Source: an uncultured Flavobacteriales bacterium (lineage in GTDB: Bacteria > Bacteroidota > Bacteroidia > Flavobacteriales_E > Vicingaceae). From it: a stretch of 47,034 nucleotides of DNA. This document shows, in pieces, positions 26,848 to 34,861 of the stretch; the first letter of the stretch is position 1, and every line of letters begins with the position of its first letter. The stretch spans positions 1 to 47,034 of the forward strand of contig CAJWVX010000007.1 of assembly GCA_913048175.1 (NCBI GenBank), written 5' to 3'. The notes beneath the pieces were generated by a model that had not been told where the DNA came from, searched no databases, and was given only the letters and a program-made list of their open reading frames with translations. A program made the translations under genes and the position numbers.

Positions 26848-28284
26848 GTGTTAAAAACTCTTAAACCATATTGGATTTATATTTTTAGTTTTGTTTTTAT
26901 AATTTTAAACAGCTATTTAGTAGTTAAAGAATTTTACTACTTGGCTCTTGTTCCTTGCGCTTTAGCCTTAGTATTTATGGCCTTTTTCAGGTTAGATAAG
27001 TTAATGTGGTTTATAGTCTTTTCTACTCCTTTATCCATAAATTTAGAAGAATTAGACATTGGAGGAATAGGGATGTATATTCCTACTGAACCTTTAATGT
27101 TTGGCGTTATGTTACTTTTCTTTTTTAAGCTTATTTTAGAAAAAAAATTCGATTCTAACATTATAAAACATCCAATAACATTGGCCATTTTGGCTAATTT
27201 GGTTTGGATTACTATTACTTCCATTACTTCAGAAATGCCTGTGGTATCTTTAAAGTTTCTACTTGCAAGAGTTTGGTTTGTAGTTTGTTTTTATTTTATA
27301 GCTACTCAGTTGTTTAGGGATAAAAAGAATTATAAAAAGTTTATTTGGGCTTATGTAATTTCTTTAACGGGTGTTATTTTTTATGCTATTATTCATTTGT
27401 CAATGTACAATTTTGATCAAAAACCTGCTCATTGGGTGATGAACCCATTTTACAAAGATCATACTTCTTATGGTGCTGTATTAGCAATGTATTTACCAAT
27501 GTTATTTGTCTTTTTCAATAAGCGAAATACACCAACTGTTAAGATAATATCTATATTTCTAATAGGAATATTTACGGCCGGAATTATTTTGTCCTATACA
27601 AGGGCAGCTTGGGTAAGTTTGGTAGGGGCTTTAGTATTGTATTTAATATATAAGTACAGAGTTAAATTTAAAACATTATTAGCTATTGGTGTTGGATGTT
27701 TAGTCTTATTGGCTTTTAGTTGGAACGCATTGGTTCTTAATTTAGAAGATAATAGTCAGGAGTCCTCTGATAAACTCTCAGAGCACGTTGAGTCTATTTC
27801 TAATGTTTCTTCAGATGCATCAAATTTAGAACGTTTAAATAGATGGAGTTCAGCTTGGAGAATGTTTCAAGAAAGACCCTTTTTTGGTTGGGGTCCTGGA
27901 ACTTACATGTTTCAGTATGCACCGTTTCAAATGTCAGATGAACAAACAATCATAAGTACAAATAGCGGTAATATGGGTAACGCACATAGCGAATATATCG
28001 GGCCTTTGGCTGAATCTGGTGTTTTTGGAATGTTAACCTTTTTAATTATTGTTATTACTGTCTTTTATAGAGGATCTTTATTATATCATCGTTTACCCAA
28101 AGGAGAGTTTAAAACTGTTGTTTTACTTGCTCTATTAAGTTTGTTTACTTATGTAACTCACGGATTATTGAATAATTATTTAGATACAGATAAAGTATCT
28201 GTTCCATTTTGGGGATTTATAGCTATAATTGTAGCTATAGATGTTTACCATAGTAGGGATTTACTTGATTCTGAGGCACATTAA
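26848..28284 (+). CDS. O-antigen ligase/polymerase family membrane protein
   Basis: About 478 residues from GTG at 26848, one base after the TAG of the second Wzz gene; an in-frame TTG at 26836 would add four residues and overlap by 11 bases, so either start is possible. There are about ten membrane helices with a large extracytoplasmic loop that holds the PF04932 signature RPFFGWGPGTYMF followed by NAHSEYIGPLAESGVFGML. The protein is a WaaL-type ligase or a Wzy polymerase; with Wzx and two Wzz genes upstream, a Wzy role is as likely. Its last 24 bases overlap, in antisense, the end of the RsbU gene. Confidence 0.88.
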   Translation: MLKTLKPYWIYIFSFVFIILNSYLVVKEFYYLALVPCALALVFMAFFRLDKLMWFIVFSTPLSINLEELDIGGIGMYIPTEPLMFGVMLLFFFKLILEKKFDSNIIKHPITLAILANLVWITITSITSEMPVVSLKFLLARVWFVVCFYFIATQLFRDKKNYKKFIWAYVISLTGVIFYAIIHLSMYNFDQKPAHWVMNPFYKDHTSYGAVLAMYLPMLFVFFNKRNTPTVKIISIFLIGIFTAGIILSYTRAAWVSLVGALVLYLIYKYRVKFKTLLAIGVGCLVLLAFSWNALVLNLEDNSQESSDKLSEHVESISNVSSDASNLERLNRWSSAWRMFQERPFFGWGPGTYMFQYAPFQMSDEQTIISTNSGNMGNAHSEYIGPLAESGVFGMLTFLIIVITVFYRGSLLYHRLPKGEFKTVVLLALLSLFTYVTHGLLNNYLDTDKVSVPFWGFIAIIVAIDVYHSRDLLDSEAH

Positions 28285-29484
28285 CGCGATATCATCCTTA
28301 AATTCTACTTCCTTTTTAAAGTCAATTAATTGTTCTGTTATAGAGTTAAGTATGTTCTTAGTTGATTCTTCTTTACTAAGTAGTAAAGTGTTTTCTAGTT
28401 TTTTCATTCCAAACTCTTCGTTTACTGTATTAGGCTGTTCCACAACTCCATCAGTATAACAAGTTAGAATAGAATCTTTTGGTATGGTTAAGTTTTTTTC
28501 AGTTACAGAAGGTAGGTTTTCAAACATTCCTAGGATAGTACATCCGTCAATTAAATGTTGAAATTGATGACCTACTAAAAGTAGTGGTGGATTATGTCCA
28601 GCATTAATATATTGAAGATTCCGAGTTTGTAAATTGTATTTCCCTATAAAGGCAGTTATAAATTTTTCTCGGTTAGCATTAGCTAAAATATTTTTGTTTA
28701 GTTCAATAACTAATTCGGATAAGGAAGTTGTTCTTTTGATTAGAACTCTTAAGCTTGCCTGGAAATTTGACATTAGTAAAGCTGCAGGTACACCCTTTCC
28801 AGAAACATCAGCGATACAAAATGCTATTTCGTCTCTGTTCAATTCGATAAAGTCATAATAATCTCCTCCTACTAGTTGATGAGGATTATAGCTAGCCGAA
28901 ACTTCAATCTCATCATTATTTGGTAGGTTTTTTGGGAAAAGCATAGCCTGCATTTGAGAGGCTAATTCCATTTCTTTTTCAATAACTATTTTTTCTAAAT
29001 TTTCGTTAAATAGACGTTTGTTTTCTACTGCTACAATAATAACATTGGTTAGTGTCTGAACAAAAGTTAAATGTTTTATTATGGGACTAACTTCAATTTT
29101 CTCGCCATCAAAATCACCAAGTAATAAATAGGCCAGGGGCTCTTTCTTATGGAAAACAGGAACAATGACATCAAATGGTCTGAGCTTTTTGTTTGTGTTG
29201 TCGGATAGAACTTCAATTTCTTTTATATCTAGCAATTCTGTATTTACATCTATTTTATTGCAATTCGTTCCAATACATAATTCCTTTGTCCATCCTTTTT
29301 TATCAAAACTAAAAAGCAAGAGTTTTCCAATTTTTAGATCATCTAATAAAACTGTTTTGTATAGTGATAATAGTTCATCTTTAGATAAATTATTATTAAT
29401 TCCCTTTGTTACTTCAAGAAGCGTGTCTAATTTGAACTTGCCAAGCTGAAGTCTTTTCTTTATGTTTTTTGATTGTTGACTCAT
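28261..29484 (-). CDS. GAF-linked PP2C (SpoIIE/RsbU-type) serine phosphatase
   Basis: 407 residues. The N-terminal 160 or so look like a GAF sensor domain, then a coiled linker (NENLEKIVIEKEMELASQMQ) and a SpoIIE/PP2C domain: ASQMQAMLFPKNLP, LVGGDYYDF, FCIADVSGKGVPAALLMS, INAGHNPPLLL, CYTDGVVEQ and EFKDDIALMCL, carrying the metal-binding aspartates. Such proteins dephosphorylate anti-sigma antagonist (STAS) proteins in partner-switching. No anti-sigma or STAS gene is next to it. It is transcribed alone on the minus strand, with its 3' end overlapping the O-antigen gene. Confidence 0.92.
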   Translation of the reverse strand: MSQQSKNIKKRLQLGKFKLDTLLEVTKGINNNLSKDELLSLYKTVLLDDLKIGKLLLFSFDKKGWTKELCIGTNCNKIDVNTELLDIKEIEVLSDNTNKKLRPFDVIVPVFHKKEPLAYLLLGDFDGEKIEVSPIIKHLTFVQTLTNVIIVAVENKRLFNENLEKIVIEKEMELASQMQAMLFPKNLPNNDEIEVSASYNPHQLVGGDYYDFIELNRDEIAFCIADVSGKGVPAALLMSNFQASLRVLIKRTTSLSELVIELNKNILANANREKFITAFIGKYNLQTRNLQYINAGHNPPLLLVGHQFQHLIDGCTILGMFENLPSVTEKNLTIPKDSILTCYTDGVVEQPNTVNEEFGMKKLENTLLLSKEESTKNILNSITEQLIDFKKEVEFKDDIALMCLRIK

Positions 29485-29523
29485 ATTATGAATATATCTT
29501 GCTCTAAGATAGTAGGATATTTG

Positions 29524-29561
29524 GAATAAAAAAACCGTCTTATTATTTAATAAGACGGTTT
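29524..29561 (-). terminator. Strong terminator of the efp/lipid A run
   Basis: A 13-bp perfect stem (29532-29544 with 29549-29561, core AAACCGTCTTATT) with a four-base loop. On the minus strand it is followed by a run of T (complement of 29525-29534). It lies about 20 bases after the efp stop and separates efp from the RsbU gene. Confidence 0.9.
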
Positions 29562-29582
29562 AAGTATTTTAAATAGATTTTT

Positions 29583-30149
29583 TTACATCTTAACTCTCTC
29601 AGAGTAATCTCCAGAAACAGTACTAATTTTGATATGATCACCTTGATTAATGAATAATGGAACTTTAACTTCTGCTCCAGTTTCTACTGTTGCAGGTTTA
29701 AAAGCATTAGTTGCAGTATTTCCTTTCTCTCCTGGCTCAGTATATGTAATTTCTAGAACTATTGAGGCAGGAAGTTCACAAATTAATGCAGATTCATTAT
29801 CTGCATCAAAAACTATTTCAGCTGTATTTCCTTCTTTTAAGAATTTTGGTGCATTTATTATTTTCTGATCAACAAAAGTTTGCTCAAACGTTTCGTTATT
29901 CATAAAGTGATAAGTAGTGTCTTCTTTGTATAAAAACTGGTAAGTTCTTCTTTCAACTCTAACATCATCTAATTTATGTCCAGATGTAAAAGTATTATCA
30001 ATTACTTTACCTGTTTCCACATTTCTTAATGTAGTTCTGATGAATGCTGGTCCTTTACCAGGTTTTACATGTTGAAAATCAATAATTGTATAAATACCAT
30101 GATTATATCTTATACATAATCCTTTTTTTATTTCTGATGTACCTACCAT
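29583..30149 (-). CDS. efp: Elongation factor P
   Basis: 188 residues, normal length. Binds between the P and E sites and relieves stalling at polyproline. Domain I is a KOW-like fold starting GTSEIKKGLCIRYNHGIY; the loop PGKGPAF carries Lys32, the position modified in many species. Domain II has QFLYKEDTTYHFMNNETFEQ, and domain III ends in GDHIKISTVSGDYSERV. A strong terminator lies just downstream. lpxA ends 63 bases upstream, so efp may be co-transcribed with the lipid A genes, as in other Bacteroidota. Confidence 0.96.
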   Translation of the reverse strand: MVGTSEIKKGLCIRYNHGIYTIIDFQHVKPGKGPAFIRTTLRNVETGKVIDNTFTSGHKLDDVRVERRTYQFLYKEDTTYHFMNNETFEQTFVDQKIINAPKFLKEGNTAEIVFDADNESALICELPASIVLEITYTEPGEKGNTATNAFKPATVETGAEVKVPLFINQGDHIKISTVSGDYSERVKM

Positions 30150-30212
30150 TTTATTTGATTTTAATATTTATAAATACGAACGTTTAAGTTCCGATTTTCT
30201 ATAGATGAAGAC

Positions 30213-30998
30213 TTAATTTAAAGGACCTCTAATTATTCCTTTAGTTGAATCTTCAATAAATTTTAGAATAATTTCTTTTTCTTTTGATTTTGGTTCTTCT
30301 TGCTCAATTACCTTTACAGCATTTGATACATTTAAACCTCTAGTATAGATATTTCTATAAATATCTTCTATTTGTGTTACAGCTTCTGCAGAGAAACCTC
30401 TTCTTCTTAAACCTACAGAATTTACACCAGCAAATGTTAAAGGAGCTCTAGCTGCTTTAATAAAAGGAGGAACATTCTTTCTAACATTAGATCCAGCGGC
30501 AATAAATGAATGTTGTCCAATTTCAACAAATTGTTGAACTCCAACAACACCCTCAATAATTACAAAATCACCCAAAGTAACATGTCCAGCTAAGTTTACA
30601 CAATTTGCTAATATGCAATTATCACCAATAATACAATCATGAGCAACATGCACATAGGCCATTAATAAACAGTTTTTTCCAATAACAGTTTTATTTCTGT
30701 CAGTAGTTCCTCTGTTTATGGTAACATATTCTCTGATAATAGAGTTATCTCCAATTTCTGCAGTTGTAACTTCTTCATCAAATTTTAAATCTTGAGGAAT
30801 TGCAGAGATTACGCTTCCAGGAAAAATCTTACAATTTTCACCAATTCTAGCACCATTAAAAATAGTTACGTTTGGTCCAATCCATGAACCATTACCAATT
30901 ACTACATCTTTATGTATAGTTGTAAAAGAATCTATAACAACATCTTTTCCAATTTTAGCTTCTGGATGTATGTTTGTCATTGGGAATTTTTCCATCAT
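30213..30998 (-). CDS. lpxA: UDP-N-acetylglucosamine acyltransferase LpxA
   Basis: 261 residues as listed. The ATG at 30998 gives MMEKFPMTNIHPEAKIG; the second ATG six codons in (30980) gives the usual family start and may be the true one. Left-handed beta-helix with hexapeptide repeats (IGENCKIFPGSVISAIPQD, VHVAHDCIIGDNCILAN), with the catalytic histidine in VHVAHD. It adds a 3-hydroxyacyl chain to UDP-GlcNAc, the first step of lipid A synthesis. It follows lpxC/fabZ by 31 bases. Confidence 0.95.
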   Translation of the reverse strand: MMEKFPMTNIHPEAKIGKDVVIDSFTTIHKDVVIGNGSWIGPNVTIFNGARIGENCKIFPGSVISAIPQDLKFDEEVTTAEIGDNSIIREYVTINRGTTDRNKTVIGKNCLLMAYVHVAHDCIIGDNCILANCVNLAGHVTLGDFVIIEGVVGVQQFVEIGQHSFIAAGSNVRKNVPPFIKAARAPLTFAGVNSVGLRRRGFSAEAVTQIEDIYRNIYTRGLNVSNAVKVIEQEEPKSKEKEIILKFIEDSTKGIIRGPLN

Positions 30999-31029
30999 AT
31001 CAATTCTATTTTCGCTAAGATAATTTTTA

Positions 31030-32442
31030 TTAAACTGCCTCGGTAACTTTTTCTGTATTTTTTTCTTTTACAATTTGAGCCATTAGTTCAGCTTCAATAC
31101 AAACGTCTCCATTTACATATCCTTTTCCTCCCATATGGCAAATACCCCTTCTTATAGGTGTTAAAAGTTCTAAATGGAAAACAATTGTATCTCCAGGAAT
31201 TACTTTTCTTTTAAATTTAACATTGTCTATTTTGATGAAATAAGTACTGTAATTTTCAGGATCAGGTAAATTTCTTAACACCATAATCCCACCACATTGA
31301 GCCATAGCTTCAACTTGTAAAACACCTGGCATTACTGGGTTTCCGGGAAAATGACCCATGAATTGGGGTTCGTTTTGGGTAATATTTTTCACTCCTACAA
31401 TGTGGCTATCTGAAACCTCCATTATTTTGTCTATTAGTAGGAAAGGATATCGATGAGGAAGTAATTTTTCTATATCGTTTATATTGTAAACAGGCTCCTT
31501 TGTTAGATCAATTTTAGGACCTTTTTTTAATGACTTTTTTATTTCAGCTTTAATTATTTTAGCAAAATCAACATTACCCTTATGTCCTGGTCTAGCAGCT
31601 AAAATATGGCCTTTTATTGGTCTTCCAACTAAAGCTAAATCACCAACAATATCTAATAATTTATGTCTTGCAGGTTCGTTTTGAAAATGAAGTTTTAAGT
31701 TATTTAAAACACCTGTTTCTTCTACTTTAATATGAGGTTTCCCTAATAAATCAGCAATTTCATCTAATTTTTCTTGAGGTAAAGGTTTGTCAACTAATAC
31801 AATTGCATTGTCTAAATCACCACCTTTAATTAATCCATTTTTAGCCAGAATTTCTAACTCTCTTAAAAATACAAACGTTCTACATTTAGATATTTCAGAC
31901 TCAAAATCACGAACATTATACATGTGCGCATGTTGTGTGCCTAAAAAAGGAGAATTATAATCAACCATTACAGTTAATCTAAATTCATCTTGAGGAACCA
32001 ATAACATTTCTGTTTGTCTTTCCTGATCTTCGTAAGTAAGATTCTCTGTAACAACAAAGTATTTTTTATCAGCTTCTTGTTCAATAATACCAACTTGGTG
32101 AATAGCCTCTACAAAAGGAAAAGCACTTCCATCCATAATTGGCACTTCTGCTCCGTCTAATTGGATAAGAGCGTTATCAATTTCCATTCCAGAAAGAGCT
32201 GCTAATATATGTTCAGTAGTAATAATCTGAACACCATTTTTTTCTAAAGTTGTACTTCTAGATGTATCAACAACTAGATCTGCATCAGCATTAATTATTG
32301 GTTGACTTTCAACATCTACTCGTTGAAATTTAAAACCATGATTATCAGCTGCTGGATTAACCGTTAGGGTTACTTTTTTTCCAGTATGTAAACCTATACC
32401 AATTATAGAGAATGGTGATTTAATGGTTTTTTGTTTTGACAT
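31030..32442 (-). CDS. lpxC/fabZ: Bifunctional LpxC deacetylase / FabZ dehydratase
   Basis: 470 residues, the fusion typical of Bacteroidota. Residues 1-310 are LpxC: GIGLHTGKKVTL, EHILAALSGMEIDNA with zinc ligand His78, and NEPARHKLLDIVGDL with His260 and Asp264; it deacetylates UDP-3-acyl-GlcNAc. Residues 320-470 are FabZ: INDIEKLLPHRYPFLLID, GHFPGNPVMPGVLQVEAMAQ with catalytic His364 and Glu378; it dehydrates 3-hydroxyacyl-ACP. The fusion joins both users of the shared 3-hydroxyacyl-ACP pool. It starts five bases after lpxD. Confidence 0.97.
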   Translation of the reverse strand: MSKQKTIKSPFSIIGIGLHTGKKVTLTVNPAADNHGFKFQRVDVESQPIINADADLVVDTSRSTTLEKNGVQIITTEHILAALSGMEIDNALIQLDGAEVPIMDGSAFPFVEAIHQVGIIEQEADKKYFVVTENLTYEDQERQTEMLLVPQDEFRLTVMVDYNSPFLGTQHAHMYNVRDFESEISKCRTFVFLRELEILAKNGLIKGGDLDNAIVLVDKPLPQEKLDEIADLLGKPHIKVEETGVLNNLKLHFQNEPARHKLLDIVGDLALVGRPIKGHILAARPGHKGNVDFAKIIKAEIKKSLKKGPKIDLTKEPVYNINDIEKLLPHRYPFLLIDKIMEVSDSHIVGVKNITQNEPQFMGHFPGNPVMPGVLQVEAMAQCGGIMVLRNLPDPENYSTYFIKIDNVKFKRKVIPGDTIVFHLELLTPIRRGICHMGGKGYVNGDVCIEAELMAQIVKEKNTEKVTEAV

Positions 32443-32447
32443 ATTTT

Positions 32448-33476
32448 TTATTTGTTTTCTAATTCTTTTATTCTATTAACTATGCTTGGTAAATTCTTAA
32501 ATACCACATAAGATTTCATATAATCTTTATAACTAAATGCCGGTGAACCTTGTAAAATTTGATCATTTTTAACGTTTTTTGAAACACCAGATTGACCAGC
32601 AATTTTCACATTGTCTCCAATTGTGATATGACCAGTTATTCCAACTTGTCCGCCTGTCATACAGTTTTTTCCTACTTTAGAAGATCCTGAAATACCAGTT
32701 TGTCCGGCAAGAACAGTATTCTCTCCAATGACAACATTATGTGCAATGTGAACTAAATTATCAGTTTTAACTCCTTGTTTAATAATTGTAGAACCCATAG
32801 TGGCTCTGTCAATACAGTTGTTAGGTCCAATTTCAACATCATCTTCAATAATTACATTACCTATTTGAGGAATTTTATCAAAGCCACCTTCTTTTTTAGG
32901 TGCGAAACCAAATCCATCAGAACCAATAACGGCTCCTGCATGCAATATGCAATTTGCTCCAATTACGCAATCATGATATATTTTAACCCCAGCATAAATA
33001 ATAGTGTTTTCTCCAATTTTAACATTGTCTCCAATATAACACTGAGGATACATTTTAACGTTATTTTCAATAATTACATTATCACCAATGGCTGAAAAAG
33101 CTCCAATATACAAATCTTCACCTAAAGTAGCGCTTTCGGAAATTGAAGTTTGTTTATCAATTCCTAATTTATTATTTTTAAACTGGTTGTAAACTTCTAG
33201 TAATTTTGTGAATGATTGATATGCATCATCTACACGAACTAAAGTGCAAGTTTCTTTTATTGGTTTCTCTAAGGTTAAATTTTTATTTACTATTACGATT
33301 GAAGCATCAGTTGTGTAAAGATGTTCTTCGTAAGCTAAATTGGCTAGAAATGATAATGATTGAGAAGTTCCTTCTTCAATTTTTGAAAGCGTCTTTACCA
33401 TCGCTTCTGGATTCCCTTCAACGTCTCCGTTTAACAATCCTGCTATTTGTTCTGCTGTAAATTCCATTAATTTCAA
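32448..33476 (-). CDS. lpxD: UDP-3-O-acylglucosamine N-acyltransferase LpxD
   Basis: 342 residues. The N-terminal uridine-binding domain ([20 protein letters not shown]) is followed by a left-handed beta-helix of hexapeptide repeats ([40 protein letters not shown]) with the catalytic histidine in VHIAHN. Transfers the second 3-hydroxyacyl chain in lipid A synthesis. Starts 65 bases after the HD gene and ends five bases before lpxC/fabZ; one operon. Confidence 0.96.
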   Translation of the reverse strand: MKLMEFTAEQIAGLLNGDVEGNPEAMVKTLSKIEEGTSQSLSFLANLAYEEHLYTTDASIVIVNKNLTLEKPIKETCTLVRVDDAYQSFTKLLEVYNQFKNNKLGIDKQTSISESATLGEDLYIGAFSAIGDNVIIENNVKMYPQCYIGDNVKIGENTIIYAGVKIYHDCVIGANCILHAGAVIGSDGFGFAPKKEGGFDKIPQIGNVIIEDDVEIGPNNCIDRATMGSTIIKQGVKTDNLVHIAHNVVIGENTVLAGQTGISGSSKVGKNCMTGGQVGITGHITIGDNVKIAGQSGVSKNVKNDQILQGSPAFSYKDYMKSYVVFKNLPSIVNRIKELENK

Positions 33477-33541
33477 AAATACTTTTTTGAAAAGAATTTA
33501 GCTAATTTTTTTAATTGATTTTGGGGAAGTTATCAATTGTA

Positions 33542-34771
33542 CTAATACTTCGGGAAACAAAGAAACCATTTTTTTACAGGTGTTGCTAAAGCACTTATAC
33601 TAAATGTATCAGCAGCTTCTTTAATGTCCAGTGTTTCTCCATTTTTAAGTAATATGTTAATATTATCCATTTTAGGATTATAAGCATTATTAATTATGCT
33701 GTTTTGAAATACGAAATATGGTATTTCATCATTACTCAATTTAAGGTTAGATTTTATTTTTTCAGATATTTCAATTAATTCAATTTTATCAAACTTTTTT
33801 CGTTGAATCTTAATCTTAAATAAGTCTCGATTAACTAACATTTTACAAAGCATTGATAACGTTTTATCTGAATGGGTTTTCCATATTTTGATGGATGCCA
33901 TAATATCTATATCGTCAAGTTCAGCAAATTTTTTAAGCAGTTTAGGGTTATTTTTAAATGATTGTAAATCATGCTTATTGTACAAAAATTCTTTGAGGGC
34001 AGGAGTACAAAATAAGTCTTCATCATTTAACGCTAATTCTTTAGCTCTTCTTAAAATGTTTACTAACAAGTTTTCTGCTGCGAGTACTGTTTTATGAAGA
34101 TAAACTTGCCAATACATTAATCTACGGGCAATAATAAATTGTTCAACAGAATAAATGCCTTTTTCTTCAATTGCTAATTCATCATCTTTTACGTTTAGCA
34201 TTGTTATTAATCTATCTGTATTAACAACACCTTCGGAAACTCCTGAATAAAAACTATCTCGTTTTAGATAATCTATTCTATCCATGTCTAATTGACTGGA
34301 AACTAATTGATATAGGAATTTCTTTTTGTATTCGTTTCTAAATATTTTAAGTGCTAAATCTAATTTTCCTTTAAACTTTTTATTAAGCTCATCCATAAAA
34401 AGAGTAGAAATTTCTTCATGAGAAATTCCGTACACAATACTGTGTTCAAGAGCATGAGAAAAAGGCCCATGACCAATGTCATGTAATAAAATAGCAATAG
34501 AAACACCTTCAGCTTCTTCATCAGTTATTGAGTGTCCTTTAGAACGAATAACTTCAATTGCTTTTTGCATTAAGTGCATTGTTCCTATGGCATGATGAAA
34601 TCTTGTATGTAAAGCTCCGGGATAAACTAAATGAGTCATTCCTAGCTGTTTTATTCTTCTTAAGCGCTGAAAATATGGGTGCTCTATAAGATCGAAAATA
34701 ATGTCATGGTTAATTGTAATAAAACCATAGATTGGATCGTTAAATATTTTCTTTTTATTGAGCTTACTCAT
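33542..34771 (-). CDS. HD-domain phosphohydrolase (dNTPase/YdhJ-like)
   Basis: 409 residues. The HD metal-binding residues are seen in LHTRFHHAIGTMHL (around His60), AILLHDIGHGPFSHALEH (His97-Asp98) and SQLDMDRIDYLKRDSFYSGV. The family includes SAMHD1-like dNTP triphosphohydrolases and YwfO/YdhJ; substrate not known. It begins the run HD-lpxD-lpxC/fabZ-lpxA-efp and is divergent from porX, a gene order I recall as conserved in Flavobacteriia. A role in this operon (nucleotide-dependent control of envelope synthesis) would be inference only. Confidence 0.88.
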   Translation of the reverse strand: MSKLNKKKIFNDPIYGFITINHDIIFDLIEHPYFQRLRRIKQLGMTHLVYPGALHTRFHHAIGTMHLMQKAIEVIRSKGHSITDEEAEGVSIAILLHDIGHGPFSHALEHSIVYGISHEEISTLFMDELNKKFKGKLDLALKIFRNEYKKKFLYQLVSSQLDMDRIDYLKRDSFYSGVSEGVVNTDRLITMLNVKDDELAIEEKGIYSVEQFIIARRLMYWQVYLHKTVLAAENLLVNILRRAKELALNDEDLFCTPALKEFLYNKHDLQSFKNNPKLLKKFAELDDIDIMASIKIWKTHSDKTLSMLCKMLVNRDLFKIKIQRKKFDKIELIEISEKIKSNLKLSNDEIPYFVFQNSIINNAYNPKMDNINILLKNGETLDIKEAADTFSISALATPVKKWFLCFPKY

Positions 34772-34799
34772 ATAATGGTAAAAGGGCTTAATTGAAGTT

Positions 34800-34816
34800 C
34801 AAAAATACTATTTTTG
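34800..34816. promoter_or_regulatory. Palindromic back-to-back -7 elements for porX and HD-lpx operon
   Basis: CAAAAATACTATTTTTG is a perfect inverted repeat about a single central base. Read rightwards, 34809-34816 is TATTTTTG for porX; read leftwards, 34807-34800 is TATTTTTG for the HD gene. Both match TAnnTTTG exactly. Implied leaders are about 40 bases (porX) and 25 bases (HD gene). -33 elements are not evident on either side. Confidence 0.55.
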
Positions 34817-34861
34817 ACTTGATATAAGAGAAGACACAACTCTAAAGAATAATAAAAGAAT

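Noticed and set aside
33542-34771. HD hydrolase as an antiphage dNTPase
   Set aside because: It heads the housekeeping lipid A operon in an arrangement typical of Flavobacteriia and has no defence neighbours.
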